From assembly GCA_002386585.1 (NCBI GenBank), contig DGIZ01000092.1, forward strand, positions 516-32,063: a DNA stretch of 31,548 nucleotides, written 5' to 3'. The notes under the pieces were generated by a model. It ran no database searches. It was not told where the DNA came from and saw only the letters and a program-made list of their open reading frames with translations. Below are positions 1 through 8,485 of the stretch, in pieces. This stretch comes from Brevundimonas sp. UBA4609. Lineage in GTDB: Bacteria; Pseudomonadota; Alphaproteobacteria; Caulobacterales; Caulobacteraceae. Both the position numbers and the translations under genes were made by a program. The first letter of the stretch is position 1; each line of letters opens with the position of its first letter.

Positions 1-674
1 CCAATGCGGGCAAGTCGACGCTGTTCAATCGGCTGACCGGGTCCGAGGTGCTGGCCAAGGATCTGCTGTTCGCCACGCTGGACACGACCCAACGCACCAT
101 TCGTCTGCCCCAGGGGCGGCCGGCCATCATCGCCGACACCGTGGGCTTCGTCTCCGACCTGCCGCACGAACTGGTGGAGAGCTTCCGCGCCACCCTGGAG
201 GAAGTCGGCGAGGCGGACCTGATCCTGCAGGTGCGCGACATCGCCTCGCCCGACAGCGCGGCCCAGGCCAAGGATGTCGAGGCGGTGCTGGAGCAGATTC
301 CAACGCCCGAGGGCAAGACCCGCCGCATCCTCGAAGTCTGGAACAAGATCGACCTCCTGGAGCCGGAAACCCGCGAATCCATCGTCGGTCAGGCCGAGCG
401 TCTGGCGCGCGACGGTCAGGCTGTGGCCGTGTCCGCGTGGACGGGCGAGGGGATCGAGACCCTGCGCGAGACCATCGCCGGTCTGATCGACGACGATCCG
501 GAGACTCATCTGACGGTCGAGCCGCATCGCGGCGACCTGCTGGCGTGGCTGTACGCCAACGGCCGTGTGACGGGGCGCGAGACGGATGACGACGGTCGGG
601 TCCATCTGACGGTCCGACTGCACCCCGCCGCGCTGGGGCGACTTGAACGGCTGTATCCGGACGTGATCGACTGA
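1..674 (+). CDS. hflX: GTPase HflX, C-terminal part (5' end outside window)
   Basis: HflX is a ribosome-associated GTPase of the OBG-HflX group that splits or rescues stalled ribosomes in the cytoplasm. The reading frame is open from the first bases, so only the C-terminal half is present (about 223 codons; the family is usually over 400 aa). It begins inside the P-loop (NAGKSTLFN), followed by a switch I region, the G3 motif DTVGF, the G4 motif NKID and a G5-like SAWTGEG. The C-terminal 60 residues form the small domain that follows the G domain in HflX. The first ATG in frame (position 48) lies after the P-loop and cannot be the true start. The antiporter gene follows after 7 bases. Identification is firm. 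Confidence 0.93.
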   Translation, partial: NAGKSTLFNRLTGSEVLAKDLLFATLDTTQRTIRLPQGRPAIIADTVGFVSDLPHELVESFRATLEEVGEADLILQVRDIASPDSAAQAKDVEAVLEQIPTPEGKTRRILEVWNKIDLLEPETRESIVGQAERLARDGQAVAVSAWTGEGIETLRETIAGLIDDDPETHLTVEPHRGDLLAWLYANGRVTGRETDDDGRVHLTVRLHPAALGRLERLYPDVID

Positions 675-681
675 TCCCGTC

Positions 682-2310
682 ATGCACCTGATCGAGACCA
701 TCCTCTTCCTGTTGCTGGCCGTGGTGCTGTCAGGGTGGTTGGCTCGGATCACGCGCATCGCCCTGCCGCTGGTGCAGATCGCGCTTGGCGCGGGGGTGGT
801 GTTGATCACCGGCGAGTCGGTCGATCTGAAGCCGGATATCTTCTTCCTGCTGTTCCTGCCGCCCCTGCTGTTCGTGGACGGCTGGCGCATCCCCAAGGAG
901 GCGCTGTTCCGGGACCGGGTGGTGATCCTGGAGCTGGCGCTGGGACTGGTGGTCTTCACCGTCCTGGGGCTGGGTTTCCTGATCCATTGGCTGATCCCGG
1001 CCATGCCGCTGGCCGTGGCCTTCGCCCTGGCGGCCATCCTGTCGCCGACCGACCCGATCGCAGTCCAGGCCATTGCCGGGCGGGCGCCGATCCCGAAGCG
1101 GCTGATGCACATCCTGGAAGGCGAGTCGCTGCTGAACGACGCCAGCGGCCTGACCTGCATGCGGATCGCCGTGCTGGCGGCGACGACCGGCGCCTTTTCT
1201 CTGAGCAGCGCTTTTGGAACCTTCGCCTGGCTGGCCTTGGCCGGCGTGGCCGTCGGCATCGTCGTGACCCTCGCCATCGGCCTGGTGAAGGCCTTCATCA
1301 GCCGCCGCTGGGGCGAGGACGTCGGCGGGCAGATTCTTATCAGTCTGCTGATGCCCTTCGCGGCCTACCTAGCGGCGGAAGCCATCCACGCCTCGGGCAT
1401 TCTGGCGGCGGTGGCGGCGGGCGTGACGATGAGTTTCACCGAGCGTCAGGGCTCGGCCCTGGCTGCGACCCGCATTCGGCGCGCCGTGGTGTGGGACACG
1501 GTGCAGTTCGTCGCCAACGGCCTGATCTTCGTCATCCTGGGCGAGCAGATGCCGTCCATCATGGCGCGTGCGGCCGAGGTGATCCGCTCCACCGATCATG
1601 ACGAGATCTGGTGGCTGGCCGTCTATGTCTTCGCCATCGTCGCGGCCCTGGCGGCCTTGCGCTTCGTCTGGGTGTGGACGTCGCTGAAGCTGACCCTGTT
1701 CCGTCGCAAGGGCCGCAGCGCCCCGCCCAAGGTCGGGCTGCGGTTGGTGGCCGTCATGTCGCTGGCGGGTGTGCGCGGGGCGATCACCCTGGCGGGCATT
1801 CTGACGCTGCCCTTCTACCTGAGCGACGGCTCGCCCATGCCGGCGCGGAACTTGGCCATCTTCCTGGCGGCGGGAGTGATCATCGTCTCCCTGGTGCTGG
1901 CCACGATCGCCCTGCCTCGTCTTTTGAGGGGCGTGCAGCTTCCGCCGGAGGATGACCATCAGGCCGAGGAGAACCGATCCCGCGTAGCCGCCGCCTGGGC
2001 CGCGATCCGAGCCATCGAGGACGCTCAGCACGCGATGGCCGAGGGCAAGGTCGATCCCGACTTCTATGCCGAAACCGCCACGCGGGTGATGGAGGTCTAT
2101 CGCCACCGCATCGACATGCGCGCCAGCATGGAGGAGGACGCCGTGGTCCAGGCGCGCCGCGCCGATGACATCGAGCGCCGCCTGCGCCTGACCGGCCTTG
2201 CGGCGGAGCGTGAGGAACTGGTGCGCCTCGGCCGCCAGCGACTGATCGACGAAGAGACGGCGCGCAAGCTGATCCGCGAGATCGACCTGCAGGAATTGCG
2301 CTACGTCTAG
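682..2310 (+). CDS. CPA1 family Na+/H+ antiporter (NhaP/YjcE-like)
   Basis: This is an inner-membrane monovalent cation:proton antiporter of the CPA1 family, exchanging Na+ (possibly K+) for H+ in pH and salt homeostasis. The 542-aa product has about 12 hydrophobic segments in its first 415 residues. The family's ion-binding signatures are visible: ILSPTDPIAV near residue 115 and GESLLNDASGL near 150. A later helix reads LAGVRGAITLAG, also conserved. The last 120 residues are a charged, helical cytoplasmic tail ending in LQELRYV, as in the YjcE-type (TIGR00831) subgroup. The ATG lies 7 bases after hflX, so co-transcription is likely. The stop codon overlaps that of the convergent HAD gene. 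The ion specificity cannot be read from sequence. Confidence 0.92.
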   Translation: MHLIETILFLLLAVVLSGWLARITRIALPLVQIALGAGVVLITGESVDLKPDIFFLLFLPPLLFVDGWRIPKEALFRDRVVILELALGLVVFTVLGLGFLIHWLIPAMPLAVAFALAAILSPTDPIAVQAIAGRAPIPKRLMHILEGESLLNDASGLTCMRIAVLAATTGAFSLSSAFGTFAWLALAGVAVGIVVTLAIGLVKAFISRRWGEDVGGQILISLLMPFAAYLAAEAIHASGILAAVAAGVTMSFTERQGSALAATRIRRAVVWDTVQFVANGLIFVILGEQMPSIMARAAEVIRSTDHDEIWWLAVYVFAIVAALAALRFVWVWTSLKLTLFRRKGRSAPPKVGLRLVAVMSLAGVRGAITLAGILTLPFYLSDGSPMPARNLAIFLAAGVIIVSLVLATIALPRLLRGVQLPPEDDHQAEENRSRVAAAWAAIRAIEDAQHAMAEGKVDPDFYAETATRVMEVYRHRIDMRASMEEDAVVQARRADDIERRLRLTGLAAEREELVRLGRQRLIDEETARKLIREIDLQELRYV

Positions 2311-2981
2311 GCCGTCTCGGCGATCCAGCCTGCCAGGTCGGCGTAGCTGTCGAACACCTGGTGCGCGCCGGCCTGTTTCAGACGTTGGGAGTGATCGCCG
2401 CGGACATGGCCGCCCGCGCACAGGCCGACGATTGTCATGCCCGCCGCCACACCCGCCAGCACGCCGGTCGGACTGTCCTCGATTACCAGGGTGCGCTCCG
2501 GCGCGGCCTTCATCACCTCGGCGGCGTAGAGGAACAGATCGGGATGCGGCTTGCCCCGGCTGACATGAACGGCGGCGCTGAAGATCGGGCCGCCGAAGAC
2601 GTCATGAGCCCCGAAATGGCGCAGACCCAGCTCGATCCAGTCGGGCGGACTGGAGGAGGCGATGCAACGCGGCTCCTCCAGTTCCGCCAGGAAGGCGTCG
2701 AACCCCGCGACGAACGTCAGGTCGCGCCGGGCGCGATAGTGACAGCGCCGCGTCCATTCGCCTTGCAGGCCAGGCGGGCAAGGAGCGCCCAGTCGTTCCG
2801 AAATAAGCGCCTCGCAGTCCAGCCAGCGCTTGCCCAGATAGGTCGCCAGGGCGTCGTCCAGCGTGGTCGGCAAGCCGATTTCGCTGAGCAGTTCGGCCAT
2901 GATCGCATTGTTCAGCAGTTCGCTGTCGGCGATGACCCCGTCGTAGTCGAAGATGATGAGGTCGAACGGGCTTCGGCTCAC
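2307..2981 (-). CDS. HAD-superfamily hydrolase, subfamily IA
   Basis: A cytoplasmic phosphatase or phosphoglucomutase-type hydrolase of the haloacid dehalogenase superfamily. All four HAD motifs are present in the 224-aa product: FDYDGV (nucleophile Asp12, acid/base Asp14), the Ser/Thr motif in IASSSPP, the Lys in RGKPHPD, and the acidic motif VIEDSPTG. An alpha-helical cap of type C1 lies between motifs I and II. I chose the GTG at 2981 because it forms a GTGA overlap with the mazG stop and starts just before the first beta strand; a longer frame to 3011 would add ten unrelated residues. The gene is probably translated with mazG. The substrate is unknown; members of this group act on sugar phosphates, phosphoglycolate or nucleotides. 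Confidence 0.88.
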   Translation of the reverse strand: MSRSPFDLIIFDYDGVIADSELLNNAIMAELLSEIGLPTTLDDALATYLGKRWLDCEALISERLGAPCPPGLQGEWTRRCHYRARRDLTFVAGFDAFLAELEEPRCIASSSPPDWIELGLRHFGAHDVFGGPIFSAAVHVSRGKPHPDLFLYAAEVMKAAPERTLVIEDSPTGVLAGVAAGMTIVGLCAGGHVRGDHSQRLKQAGAHQVFDSYADLAGWIAETA

Positions 2982-3766
2982 GCCCGCTCGGCGGCCTTGG
3001 CGGCCTCCCACAGGGTGTCCATCTCGGACAGGTCGGACTGCTCCGGCGTGCGGCCGTCTTTCTTCAGTTCGGCCTCGATGAACTCGAAACGGCGAACGAA
3101 TTTGGCGTTGGCGGCGCGCAGGGCGTCTTCCGGCTCGACTTCCAGCTTGCGGGCCAGATTGGCGACGACGAACAGCAGGTCGCCCAGCTCCTCGCGGGCC
3201 TTCTCCTTGTCGCCTGCGGCGATCTCGACGCGCAGTTCCTGAACCTCTTCGGCCAGTTTGTCGAAGACTTCGTCGGTGGAGGGCCAGTCGAATCCGACAC
3301 GCCCCGCGCGCTTGGTCAGTTTGGCGGCGCGGGTGAGGGCCGGCAGGCCGACCGGCACGTCGTCCAGCACGCCGTGCTGTTCCTTGGCCTTGCGCTCGGC
3401 GGCCTTGATGTCTTCCCAGCGGTCCTTCTGGGCCGGGCCGGTGGCCTTGGCGGCTTCGTCGCCGAAGACGTGCGGATGGCGGCGGATCAGCTTGTCGGCC
3501 ATGGCCTCGGCCACGTCCTCCAGCCGGAAATGCCCGGCTTCCTCAGCCATGCGCGAGTGGAAGACGACCTGGAACAGCAGGTCGCCCAGTTCCACCCTCA
3601 GTTCGTCCATGTCGCCGCGCTCGATGGCGTCGGCGACCTCATAGGCTTCCTCGATCGTATAGGGTGCGACCGTCTGGAAGGTCTGCTCCACGTCCCAGGG
3701 ACAGCCGCCGTTCGGATCGCGCAGGCGAACCATGATGTCCTTCAGGCGGTCGACAGGGTGGGTCAT
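2978..3766 (-). CDS. mazG: Nucleoside triphosphate pyrophosphohydrolase MazG
   Basis: MazG hydrolyses (d)NTPs to the monophosphate and pyrophosphate, a house-cleaning and stress-response activity in the cytoplasm. The 262-aa product has the two-domain layout of the family. The N-terminal domain shows CPWDVEQTF, then EEAYEVADAI and ELGDLLFQVVFHS, which supply the acidic Mg2+ ligands (the EExxE and ExxD patterns). The second domain repeats the pattern with EEVQELRVEI and EELGDLLFVVANLAR. Length and motifs are complete. The ATG lies directly after the stop of the upstream MFS gene (3767), and the 3' end overlaps the HAD gene by four bases, so the three genes form a compact minus-strand operon. 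Confidence 0.95.
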   Translation of the reverse strand: MTHPVDRLKDIMVRLRDPNGGCPWDVEQTFQTVAPYTIEEAYEVADAIERGDMDELRVELGDLLFQVVFHSRMAEEAGHFRLEDVAEAMADKLIRRHPHVFGDEAAKATGPAQKDRWEDIKAAERKAKEQHGVLDDVPVGLPALTRAAKLTKRAGRVGFDWPSTDEVFDKLAEEVQELRVEIAAGDKEKAREELGDLLFVVANLARKLEVEPEDALRAANAKFVRRFEFIEAELKKDGRTPEQSDLSEMDTLWEAAKAAERA

Positions 3767-5152
3767 TCAGGCGTGTCCGGCGTCTCTTTGCGCCAGGGCG
3801 GCGCGGATTTCATCGTGCCTGCGTGCGGTCAGGGGATAGCCCTTCAGCACCCAGGCCGTGGCCGCCAATAGCAGGCCCGGCACGGCGATGAACAGGATCT
3901 GCAGGATCAGCAGCGAGAAGTCGCTATTCCCCTCCGGCCCCGGCAGCGCCTTGAACCCCACCAGCGGCAGGATGGCGTAAGGCAGCAGGGCGAAGACGTG
4001 ACCCATCTTGGTCGTGGCCGACAGGATGGAGAACATCAGCCCGGTGCGGTCCACGCCCGTCTCCAGCCGCACCTCGTCGCCCGCGTCCGCCATCATGGCG
4101 CGCAGCAGGAACAGGCCGGCCGCATAGGGCAGACCGGCGATGAACATCGCGACCGCCGTCAGGGCAAAGTTCCCGCCGGGGACCAGGGTGGCGCCGACGT
4201 AGAAGACGGCGAAGATCAGGCTGGCGACCGCCAGGGCGCGATCCTTGCCGATCCGGGTCGCCAACCACGCCCAGATGGGCGCGCCCACCAAACCGGCCAT
4301 GAAGTAGATCAGCATGAACAGCGACGCCTGGGTGTGGTCGTAGCCCTTGATCTGGCCGAAGAAGAAGAACAGCAGCGACCCCGTAATGCCCGGCGCGATG
4401 CCCAGCAGCAGGTCCGCGATCAGCAGCTTGCGCACCGTCTTCATCCTGAACAGGGCCAGATAGGCGCGCGGTCCGCCGTGCGGCGCGGCGCCCGCATTGA
4501 CGGGCTCGGGCACGGCGACCATGGCCAGGCCGATGGTGAGGGGCAGGGCGATGATGATGGCCCAGCCCATGATGCGCACCCCGTCGACGTAGTTCCCCAG
4601 GCCCGTCTTCACCACGATGGTCGGCAGGATCAGGATCAGGATCACGCCGATGATGTTGAACACCTGCCACCAGCCGTAGACTCGGCTGCGCTGGTCATAC
4701 TGCGGCGCCAGAACAGCGGCCCAGCCCAACTGCCCCAGCGTGCCCATCGAGAAGCCGAGGTAGAGCACCAGTAGCCAGGCGAACAGATAGATCGGCCCCG
4801 CGCCCGGCTGGACCGTCACGAACATCATCAGCGCCGCCAGCATCAGGATCGGCGTGGCTACCGCCATCCACGGGCGATAGCGGCCCAGGCGCGTGCGGGT
4901 CCTGTCCATTCCCCAGCCGATGAAGGGATCGAACAGGATGTCGATCAGCCGCACCGCCATGAAGACGGCGGCCACCATGCCCATCTCTATGCCGACGTGG
5001 GTGGCGTAGAATTCCGGCAGAGTGACCGGCAGGGCCACGCCGAAGGCCGCCAACGGCAGGCATGGGCCTGAGAAGGCGGCCAGGATGGCGTTGGACCGGC
5101 GCGGCGCGTCGGGCGCGGCGATGGCGGACGAAGGCGCGGCGGTTGCGGTCAT
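3767..5152 (-). CDS. MFS transporter, GPH (sugar:cation symporter) type
   Basis: An inner-membrane secondary transporter with about 12 hydrophobic segments over 461 aa. Two features point to the glycoside-pentoside-hexuronide:cation symporter (MelB-like) branch: the loop after TM2, DILFDPFIGWGMDRT, followed by RTRLGRYRPW, which matches that group's conserved D-P-x-G and R-x-G-R-x-R-P-W pattern. The N-terminus starts with a short Ala/Pro-rich tail before the first helix. No Shine-Dalgarno sequence is obvious before the ATG. It is first in a minus-strand run with mazG and the HAD gene, sharing its stop border with mazG. Substrate is unknown; related caulobacterial proteins are annotated only as MFS transporters. 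Confidence 0.85.
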   Translation of the reverse strand: MTATAAPSSAIAAPDAPRRSNAILAAFSGPCLPLAAFGVALPVTLPEFYATHVGIEMGMVAAVFMAVRLIDILFDPFIGWGMDRTRTRLGRYRPWMAVATPILMLAALMMFVTVQPGAGPIYLFAWLLVLYLGFSMGTLGQLGWAAVLAPQYDQRSRVYGWWQVFNIIGVILILILPTIVVKTGLGNYVDGVRIMGWAIIIALPLTIGLAMVAVPEPVNAGAAPHGGPRAYLALFRMKTVRKLLIADLLLGIAPGITGSLLFFFFGQIKGYDHTQASLFMLIYFMAGLVGAPIWAWLATRIGKDRALAVASLIFAVFYVGATLVPGGNFALTAVAMFIAGLPYAAGLFLLRAMMADAGDEVRLETGVDRTGLMFSILSATTKMGHVFALLPYAILPLVGFKALPGPEGNSDFSLLILQILFIAVPGLLLAATAWVLKGYPLTARRHDEIRAALAQRDAGHA

Positions 5153-5272
5153 GCGGTCACGGCCCGATCGCGGCGCGAGTCGGCCGCAACCGTCACCATG
5201 CAGGTTTTCGACGCAGGCGCGAAGACCACGGAGGGCTTGCGGCGACTCTCAACCTGAGGCCTGCTGGGGGTC

Positions 5273-6130
5273 ATGTGGAAAGCGTCCGCCTTCGTTATCG
5301 CCGCCTTGATCGCCGCCTTCGCCGGACAGGCTCACGCCGAGGCCCCGGAACCTGCGCCGACCGCCCAGATCTGCGACCGGGCGTCCGGCGCCTGGGACGA
5401 TACGGCCGAGGCGAACGCCATCTCCCTTTATGCGCTGGAGTGGGTTCCGTTCGGACCCTCCGAGTTGGGCTGGGAAGCCTATGTCCCGTTGATCCAACAG
5501 GAGGTCGGTTCGCCCTGCGATCCGACATCGGCGGGCTTCGCCGAAGCCCTGGCCGCGTTCCAGGCGCGCTATGGGGTCACGGCCAGCGGCCGGTTCGACC
5601 AGGCGACCTTTCAGGTGTTGCGGGGCCTGTGGCAGGAGCGGCGACCCTTCGTCATGGCGCGGGTGAGGGGAGAATGCCCGGATCCGCCTCCCGTCGCCGA
5701 CCTGGCCTATCTGACGACAGGAGAGGAACACGCCGAACGCCTGACGCGTCTGCTGCGTCGCGACGTGCTGGACGCTTATCGCGCCATGGCGACGGCGGCC
5801 CGCGCCGAAGTTCCGGAGATCGCCGCCGAACCGGAACTGCTGCGCATCTTTTCCTCTTTCCGCGATCCGGAGGCCGACGCGGCGCGATGCGCGCGCGACG
5901 GCAACTGCGACGGCTTGAGACGCGCCGTCTGCTCGCCGCACCGGACCGGCACGGCCGTCGACCTCTATGTCGGCCACCTGCAGGGCATGGGCGTCGATTC
6001 CACCGACGTTCACAGTCGCCGCTACATGAGCCAGACGCCGACCTATCGTTGGCTGGTCAAGAACGCCGGGCGGTTCGGCTTCGTCCCCTACGTCTATGAG
6101 CCCTGGCATTGGGAGTGGGTCGGTCGATGA
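5273..6130 (+). CDS. Secreted M15-family D-alanyl-D-alanine carboxypeptidase with PG-binding domain
   Basis: A zinc peptidase predicted to trim peptidoglycan stem peptides in the periplasm. The 285-aa product starts with a Sec signal peptide (MWKASAFVIAALIAAFAGQAHA, cleavage about residue 22). Residues about 75-120 resemble a peptidoglycan_binding_1 repeat (AFQARYGVTASGRFDQATF). The C-terminal half is a VanY-type M15 domain: HRTGTAVDL gives zinc ligands His223 and Asp230, and EPWHWEW gives Glu276 and His279. A GGGGG stretch at 5264-5268 precedes the ATG. The gene ends in an ATGA overlap with the Vgr-related gene, so the two are probably translationally coupled. The catalytic set is complete; exact bond specificity is inferred from family. 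Confidence 0.87.
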   Translation: MWKASAFVIAALIAAFAGQAHAEAPEPAPTAQICDRASGAWDDTAEANAISLYALEWVPFGPSELGWEAYVPLIQQEVGSPCDPTSAGFAEALAAFQARYGVTASGRFDQATFQVLRGLWQERRPFVMARVRGECPDPPPVADLAYLTTGEEHAERLTRLLRRDVLDAYRAMATAARAEVPEIAAEPELLRIFSSFRDPEADAARCARDGNCDGLRRAVCSPHRTGTAVDLYVGHLQGMGVDSTDVHSRRYMSQTPTYRWLVKNAGRFGFVPYVYEPWHWEWVGR

Positions 6131-6585
6131 TCCGACCGCTTGCACATGGCGAGGCGGCGCTGGCGCGCGAAGTGTTCGGGCGTGACTTGCGGCTGGACGA
6201 TATCCGCTTCCTGGGCTCGCCCTGGCCGTTCAACCGGGCCTTCGTGCCGGGGCGCTGGTTCGGCCGCGACTGGATCGTCTGGCCCAGGGCGACCTTGGCG
6301 CCGGATTTGTCGCAGGCGTCGCTGCGAACTCAGGCGGTCTTCATTCACGAACTGGTCCATGTCTGGCAGGCCCAGAACGGCGTCAACCTGCTGACCGGAA
6401 AGCTGAAAGCGGGCGACGGGCCGGGCGCCTACGCCTATCCTGTCGATGAGCGCTGCGAATGGATCGGCCTGAACATCGAGCAGCAGGCCATGGTGGTCGA
6501 ACATCGCTTCCTGCTGTCGCGGGGCGCGCGGGTTCCGGGCGAAAGCGCCTTTTACGATCGCGTTTGTCCGATCGGCGATCGTTGA
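6127..6585 (+). CDS. Vgr-related protein with HExxH motif
   Basis: A 152-aa protein of the alphaproteobacterial family usually labelled 'Vgr-related'; its function is not established. A zinc-metalloprotease-like motif is visible at residues 74-78 (HELVH, followed by VWQ), which suggests metal binding or peptidase activity. No signal peptide or membrane segment is seen. I chose the ATG at 6127 because it overlaps the stop of the carboxypeptidase gene (ATGA); an in-frame upstream GTG at 6109 would read into that gene without support. The coupling to a peptidoglycan carboxypeptidase suggests an envelope-related role, but this is inference from position alone. The similarity to VgrG-associated proteins does not imply a type VI secretion system here. 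Confidence 0.72.
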   Translation: MIRPLAHGEAALAREVFGRDLRLDDIRFLGSPWPFNRAFVPGRWFGRDWIVWPRATLAPDLSQASLRTQAVFIHELVHVWQAQNGVNLLTGKLKAGDGPGAYAYPVDERCEWIGLNIEQQAMVVEHRFLLSRGARVPGESAFYDRVCPIGDR

Positions 6586-6604
6586 GAAAATTGACAAGAA
6601 GGCC

Positions 6605-6618
6605 TTGCGGCGCCGCAA
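6605..6618. promoter_or_regulatory. Perfect 14-bp palindrome upstream of wrbA
   Basis: TTGCGGCGCCGCAA is a perfect palindrome lying 9 bases after a TTGACA hexamer (6591-6596), which is the consensus -35 sequence. The palindrome would occupy the spacer and -10 region of such a promoter, a common position for a repressor operator. No good -10 match is visible at the ideal 17-base spacing, so the promoter itself is uncertain. The wrbA start is at 6684. Confidence 0.35.
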
Positions 6619-6683
6619 CATGACGTTAAATCAGGCACTGATGCTGTTGCTGTATGCATCGTTTCAGTTTTGCCGGAGCGGCC

Positions 6684-7286
6684 ATGCCCAAGATTCTCGT
6701 CCTCTACCACTCGACCTACGGCCACATCGAACAGATGGCCGAAGCCGTCGCCGAAGGCGCGCGGCAGGTCGAAGGCGCCGTCGTGGACATCAAGCGCGTC
6801 CCCGAAACCGTGCCGGAAGAGCTGGCGCGCAGTTCAGGCTACAAGATGGATCAAGCCGCGCCGATCGCCACGGTGACGGAACTGGCCGACTATGACGCCA
6901 TCATCCTGGGCGCCGGCACCCGCTTTGGCACCGCAGCCTCGCAGATGCGCGCCTTCCTGGACCAGACGGGCGGCATGTGGGCGCAGGGCAAGCTGGTCGG
7001 CAAGGTCGGCAGCGCCTTCAGCGCCTCGGCCACCCAGCACGGCGGCCAGGAGACGACCTTCCTCGGCCTGCATCATTATTTCATGCACCAGGGAATGGTT
7101 GTCGTCGGCCTGCCGTACGCCTTCGCCGGCCAGATGAACATGGACGAGATCACCGGCGGCACCCCATACGGGGCCACGACCCTGACCAAGGGGGACGGCT
7201 CGCGCATGCCGAGCCAGAATGAACTGGACGGCGCCCGCTTCCAGGGCAAGCATGTCGCGGAAATCGCCAGGAAGCTGCACGGTTAA
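6684..7286 (+). CDS. wrbA: NAD(P)H:quinone oxidoreductase WrbA (flavodoxin-like)
   Basis: WrbA is a tetrameric FMN enzyme that reduces quinones by two electrons from NAD(P)H, protecting against oxidative cycling. The 200-aa product matches the family length. It shows the flavodoxin FMN phosphate loop ([14 protein letters not shown]), [22 protein letters not shown] around the isoalloxazine site, and GGQETT and GGTPYGATT, the conserved WrbA segments. I chose the ATG at 6684 (MPKILVLYH) because it has GGAG at 6675-6678 and begins the first beta strand; an upstream frame to 6654 adds ten residues with no ribosome binding site. The dioxygenase gene starts 4 bases after its stop, so the two are probably co-transcribed. 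Confidence 0.94.
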   Translation: MPKILVLYHSTYGHIEQMAEAVAEGARQVEGAVVDIKRVPETVPEELARSSGYKMDQAAPIATVTELADYDAIILGAGTRFGTAASQMRAFLDQTGGMWAQGKLVGKVGSAFSASATQHGGQETTFLGLHHYFMHQGMVVVGLPYAFAGQMNMDEITGGTPYGATTLTKGDGSRMPSQNELDGARFQGKHVAEIARKLHG

Positions 7287-7290
7287 GATC

Positions 7291-8046
7291 ATGCGCCAGC
7301 CCGCACTCTTCTTTGGTCACGGCTCCCCCATGAATGCGCTGGGCGGTCCCTTCGCGGACACCTGGCGCGCGTTGGGGCAGGAGATCGGCAAGCCGAAAGG
7401 CGTCGTCATGGTCTCGGCTCACTGGGAGACGCGCGGGCTGGGCGTGACGGCGCAGGAGTTGCCGGAAACCATCCATGATTTCGGAGGCTTCCCGGCCGAA
7501 CTTCACGCCATGCAGTATCCCGCGCCCGGCTCGCCCTCGCTGGCGAACCGGGTGGCGGAACTGACAGACGCAGTGCAGACGACGCAGTGGGGACTGGATC
7601 ACGGGACCTGGTCCGTCCTGGCCCATGTCTGGCCGGACGCCGACGTGCCCGTGGTGCAATTGTCGCTGGACCGCACCCTCGACGCCCGCGCCCATTATGA
7701 ACTGGCCCAGCGCCTGCGCCCCTTGCGGGACGAAGGCGTCATCGTCGCCGGTTCGGGCGATTTCGTGCACAATCTGCGGACGTGGAAGCGGGCGGGCGGC
7801 GAGCCCTATGACTGGGCCGTCGATTTCAATGAGGCGGTCAAGCGCGCCTTCATGGCGGGCGACCATGACGCCCTGATCGACTGGGTCCGCCTAGCCGAAC
7901 AGGCGCAGCTCAGCGTTCCGACGGACGAACACTATCTGCCGTTGCTTTATGTCGCCGCGCAGCAGGCGTCGGGCGAGTCCGTCCGCTTCTTCAATGATGT
8001 GATCGAAGGCGGATCGATCTCGATGACGGGCGTCCGGATCGGCTGA
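7291..8046 (+). CDS. ygiD: Class III extradiol ring-cleavage dioxygenase (DODA/YgiD-like)
   Basis: A non-haem metal enzyme of the LigB superfamily, DODA type, which cleaves catechol-like rings (4,5-extradiol cleavage of DOPA in characterised members). The 251-aa product shows the expected His motifs: FFGHGSPMNAL near the N-terminus, SAHWETRG, HDFGGFP, LDHGTWSVL and GSGDFVHNL. I chose the ATG at 7291 because the upstream in-frame codons lie inside wrbA and the family begins MRQPALFFGHG. It sits 4 bases downstream of wrbA. The physiological substrate in this organism is unknown; pairing with a quinone reductase suggests handling of aromatic or quinone compounds, which is inference. Confidence 0.88.
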   Translation: MRQPALFFGHGSPMNALGGPFADTWRALGQEIGKPKGVVMVSAHWETRGLGVTAQELPETIHDFGGFPAELHAMQYPAPGSPSLANRVAELTDAVQTTQWGLDHGTWSVLAHVWPDADVPVVQLSLDRTLDARAHYELAQRLRPLRDEGVIVAGSGDFVHNLRTWKRAGGEPYDWAVDFNEAVKRAFMAGDHDALIDWVRLAEQAQLSVPTDEHYLPLLYVAAQQASGESVRFFNDVIEGGSISMTGVRIG

Positions 8047-8067
8047 CCGGACGCCGCGTTTCGTTTC

Positions 8068-8478
8068 TTAGCGTCGGCCGCCGCGCAGGGCGTTGTCTAG
8101 TGACCACGGCCCAGGTCCAGCGAAGACCAGGTACAGGAAGACGAAGCAGTAGAGCGCCGCCAGCTCTCCGCCGTTGTTGATGGGGTAGGGACTCTGCGGC
8201 GCGTGAACCATCCAATAGGCCACGGCGGTGAAGCCTGACAGGATGAAAGCCGTCGGGCGGCTGAACAGGCCTAGGGCCAACAGGACGCCGCCGACCAGTT
8301 CAATGAGACCGGACCAACCCGCCAGAGTCGACAGATCGACTCCGCCGCCGCGACCGCCCGGCGGAAAACCCAGGATCTTCTGCGCGCCGTGCTGAAGCAA
8401 AAGCAGGCCGGAGACAATTCTCAGAAGGCTGAGAAAATGCGGCTCCCAGCCGGCCAGGGATGTCGAACGTCGGGCCAT
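8068..8478 (-). CDS. DoxX family membrane protein
   Basis: A 136-aa inner-membrane protein of the DoxX family with four hydrophobic segments. The family hallmarks are visible: RIVSGLLLLQHGAQKILGFP in the first helix, LIELVGGVLLALGLFSRP in the second, and FTAVAYWMVHAPQS in the third. Family members have been linked to thiosulfate:quinone oxidoreductase subunits and to stress-related membrane complexes, but most, including this one, have no assigned reaction. A GGAGG ribosome binding site (8483-8487 on the minus strand) directly precedes the ATG and touches the end of a 10-bp inverted repeat. It is downstream of the AMP-binding synthetase on the same strand, 82 bases away. Confidence 0.87.
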   Translation of the reverse strand: MARRSTSLAGWEPHFLSLLRIVSGLLLLQHGAQKILGFPPGGRGGGVDLSTLAGWSGLIELVGGVLLALGLFSRPTAFILSGFTAVAYWMVHAPQSPYPINNGGELAALYCFVFLYLVFAGPGPWSLDNALRGGRR

Positions 8479-8485
8479 GAAACCT

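Noticed and set aside
6127..6585. Type VI secretion VgrG gene
   Set aside because: The family name includes 'Vgr-related', but the 152-aa protein has no gp27/gp5 spike features and no other secretion genes are nearby.
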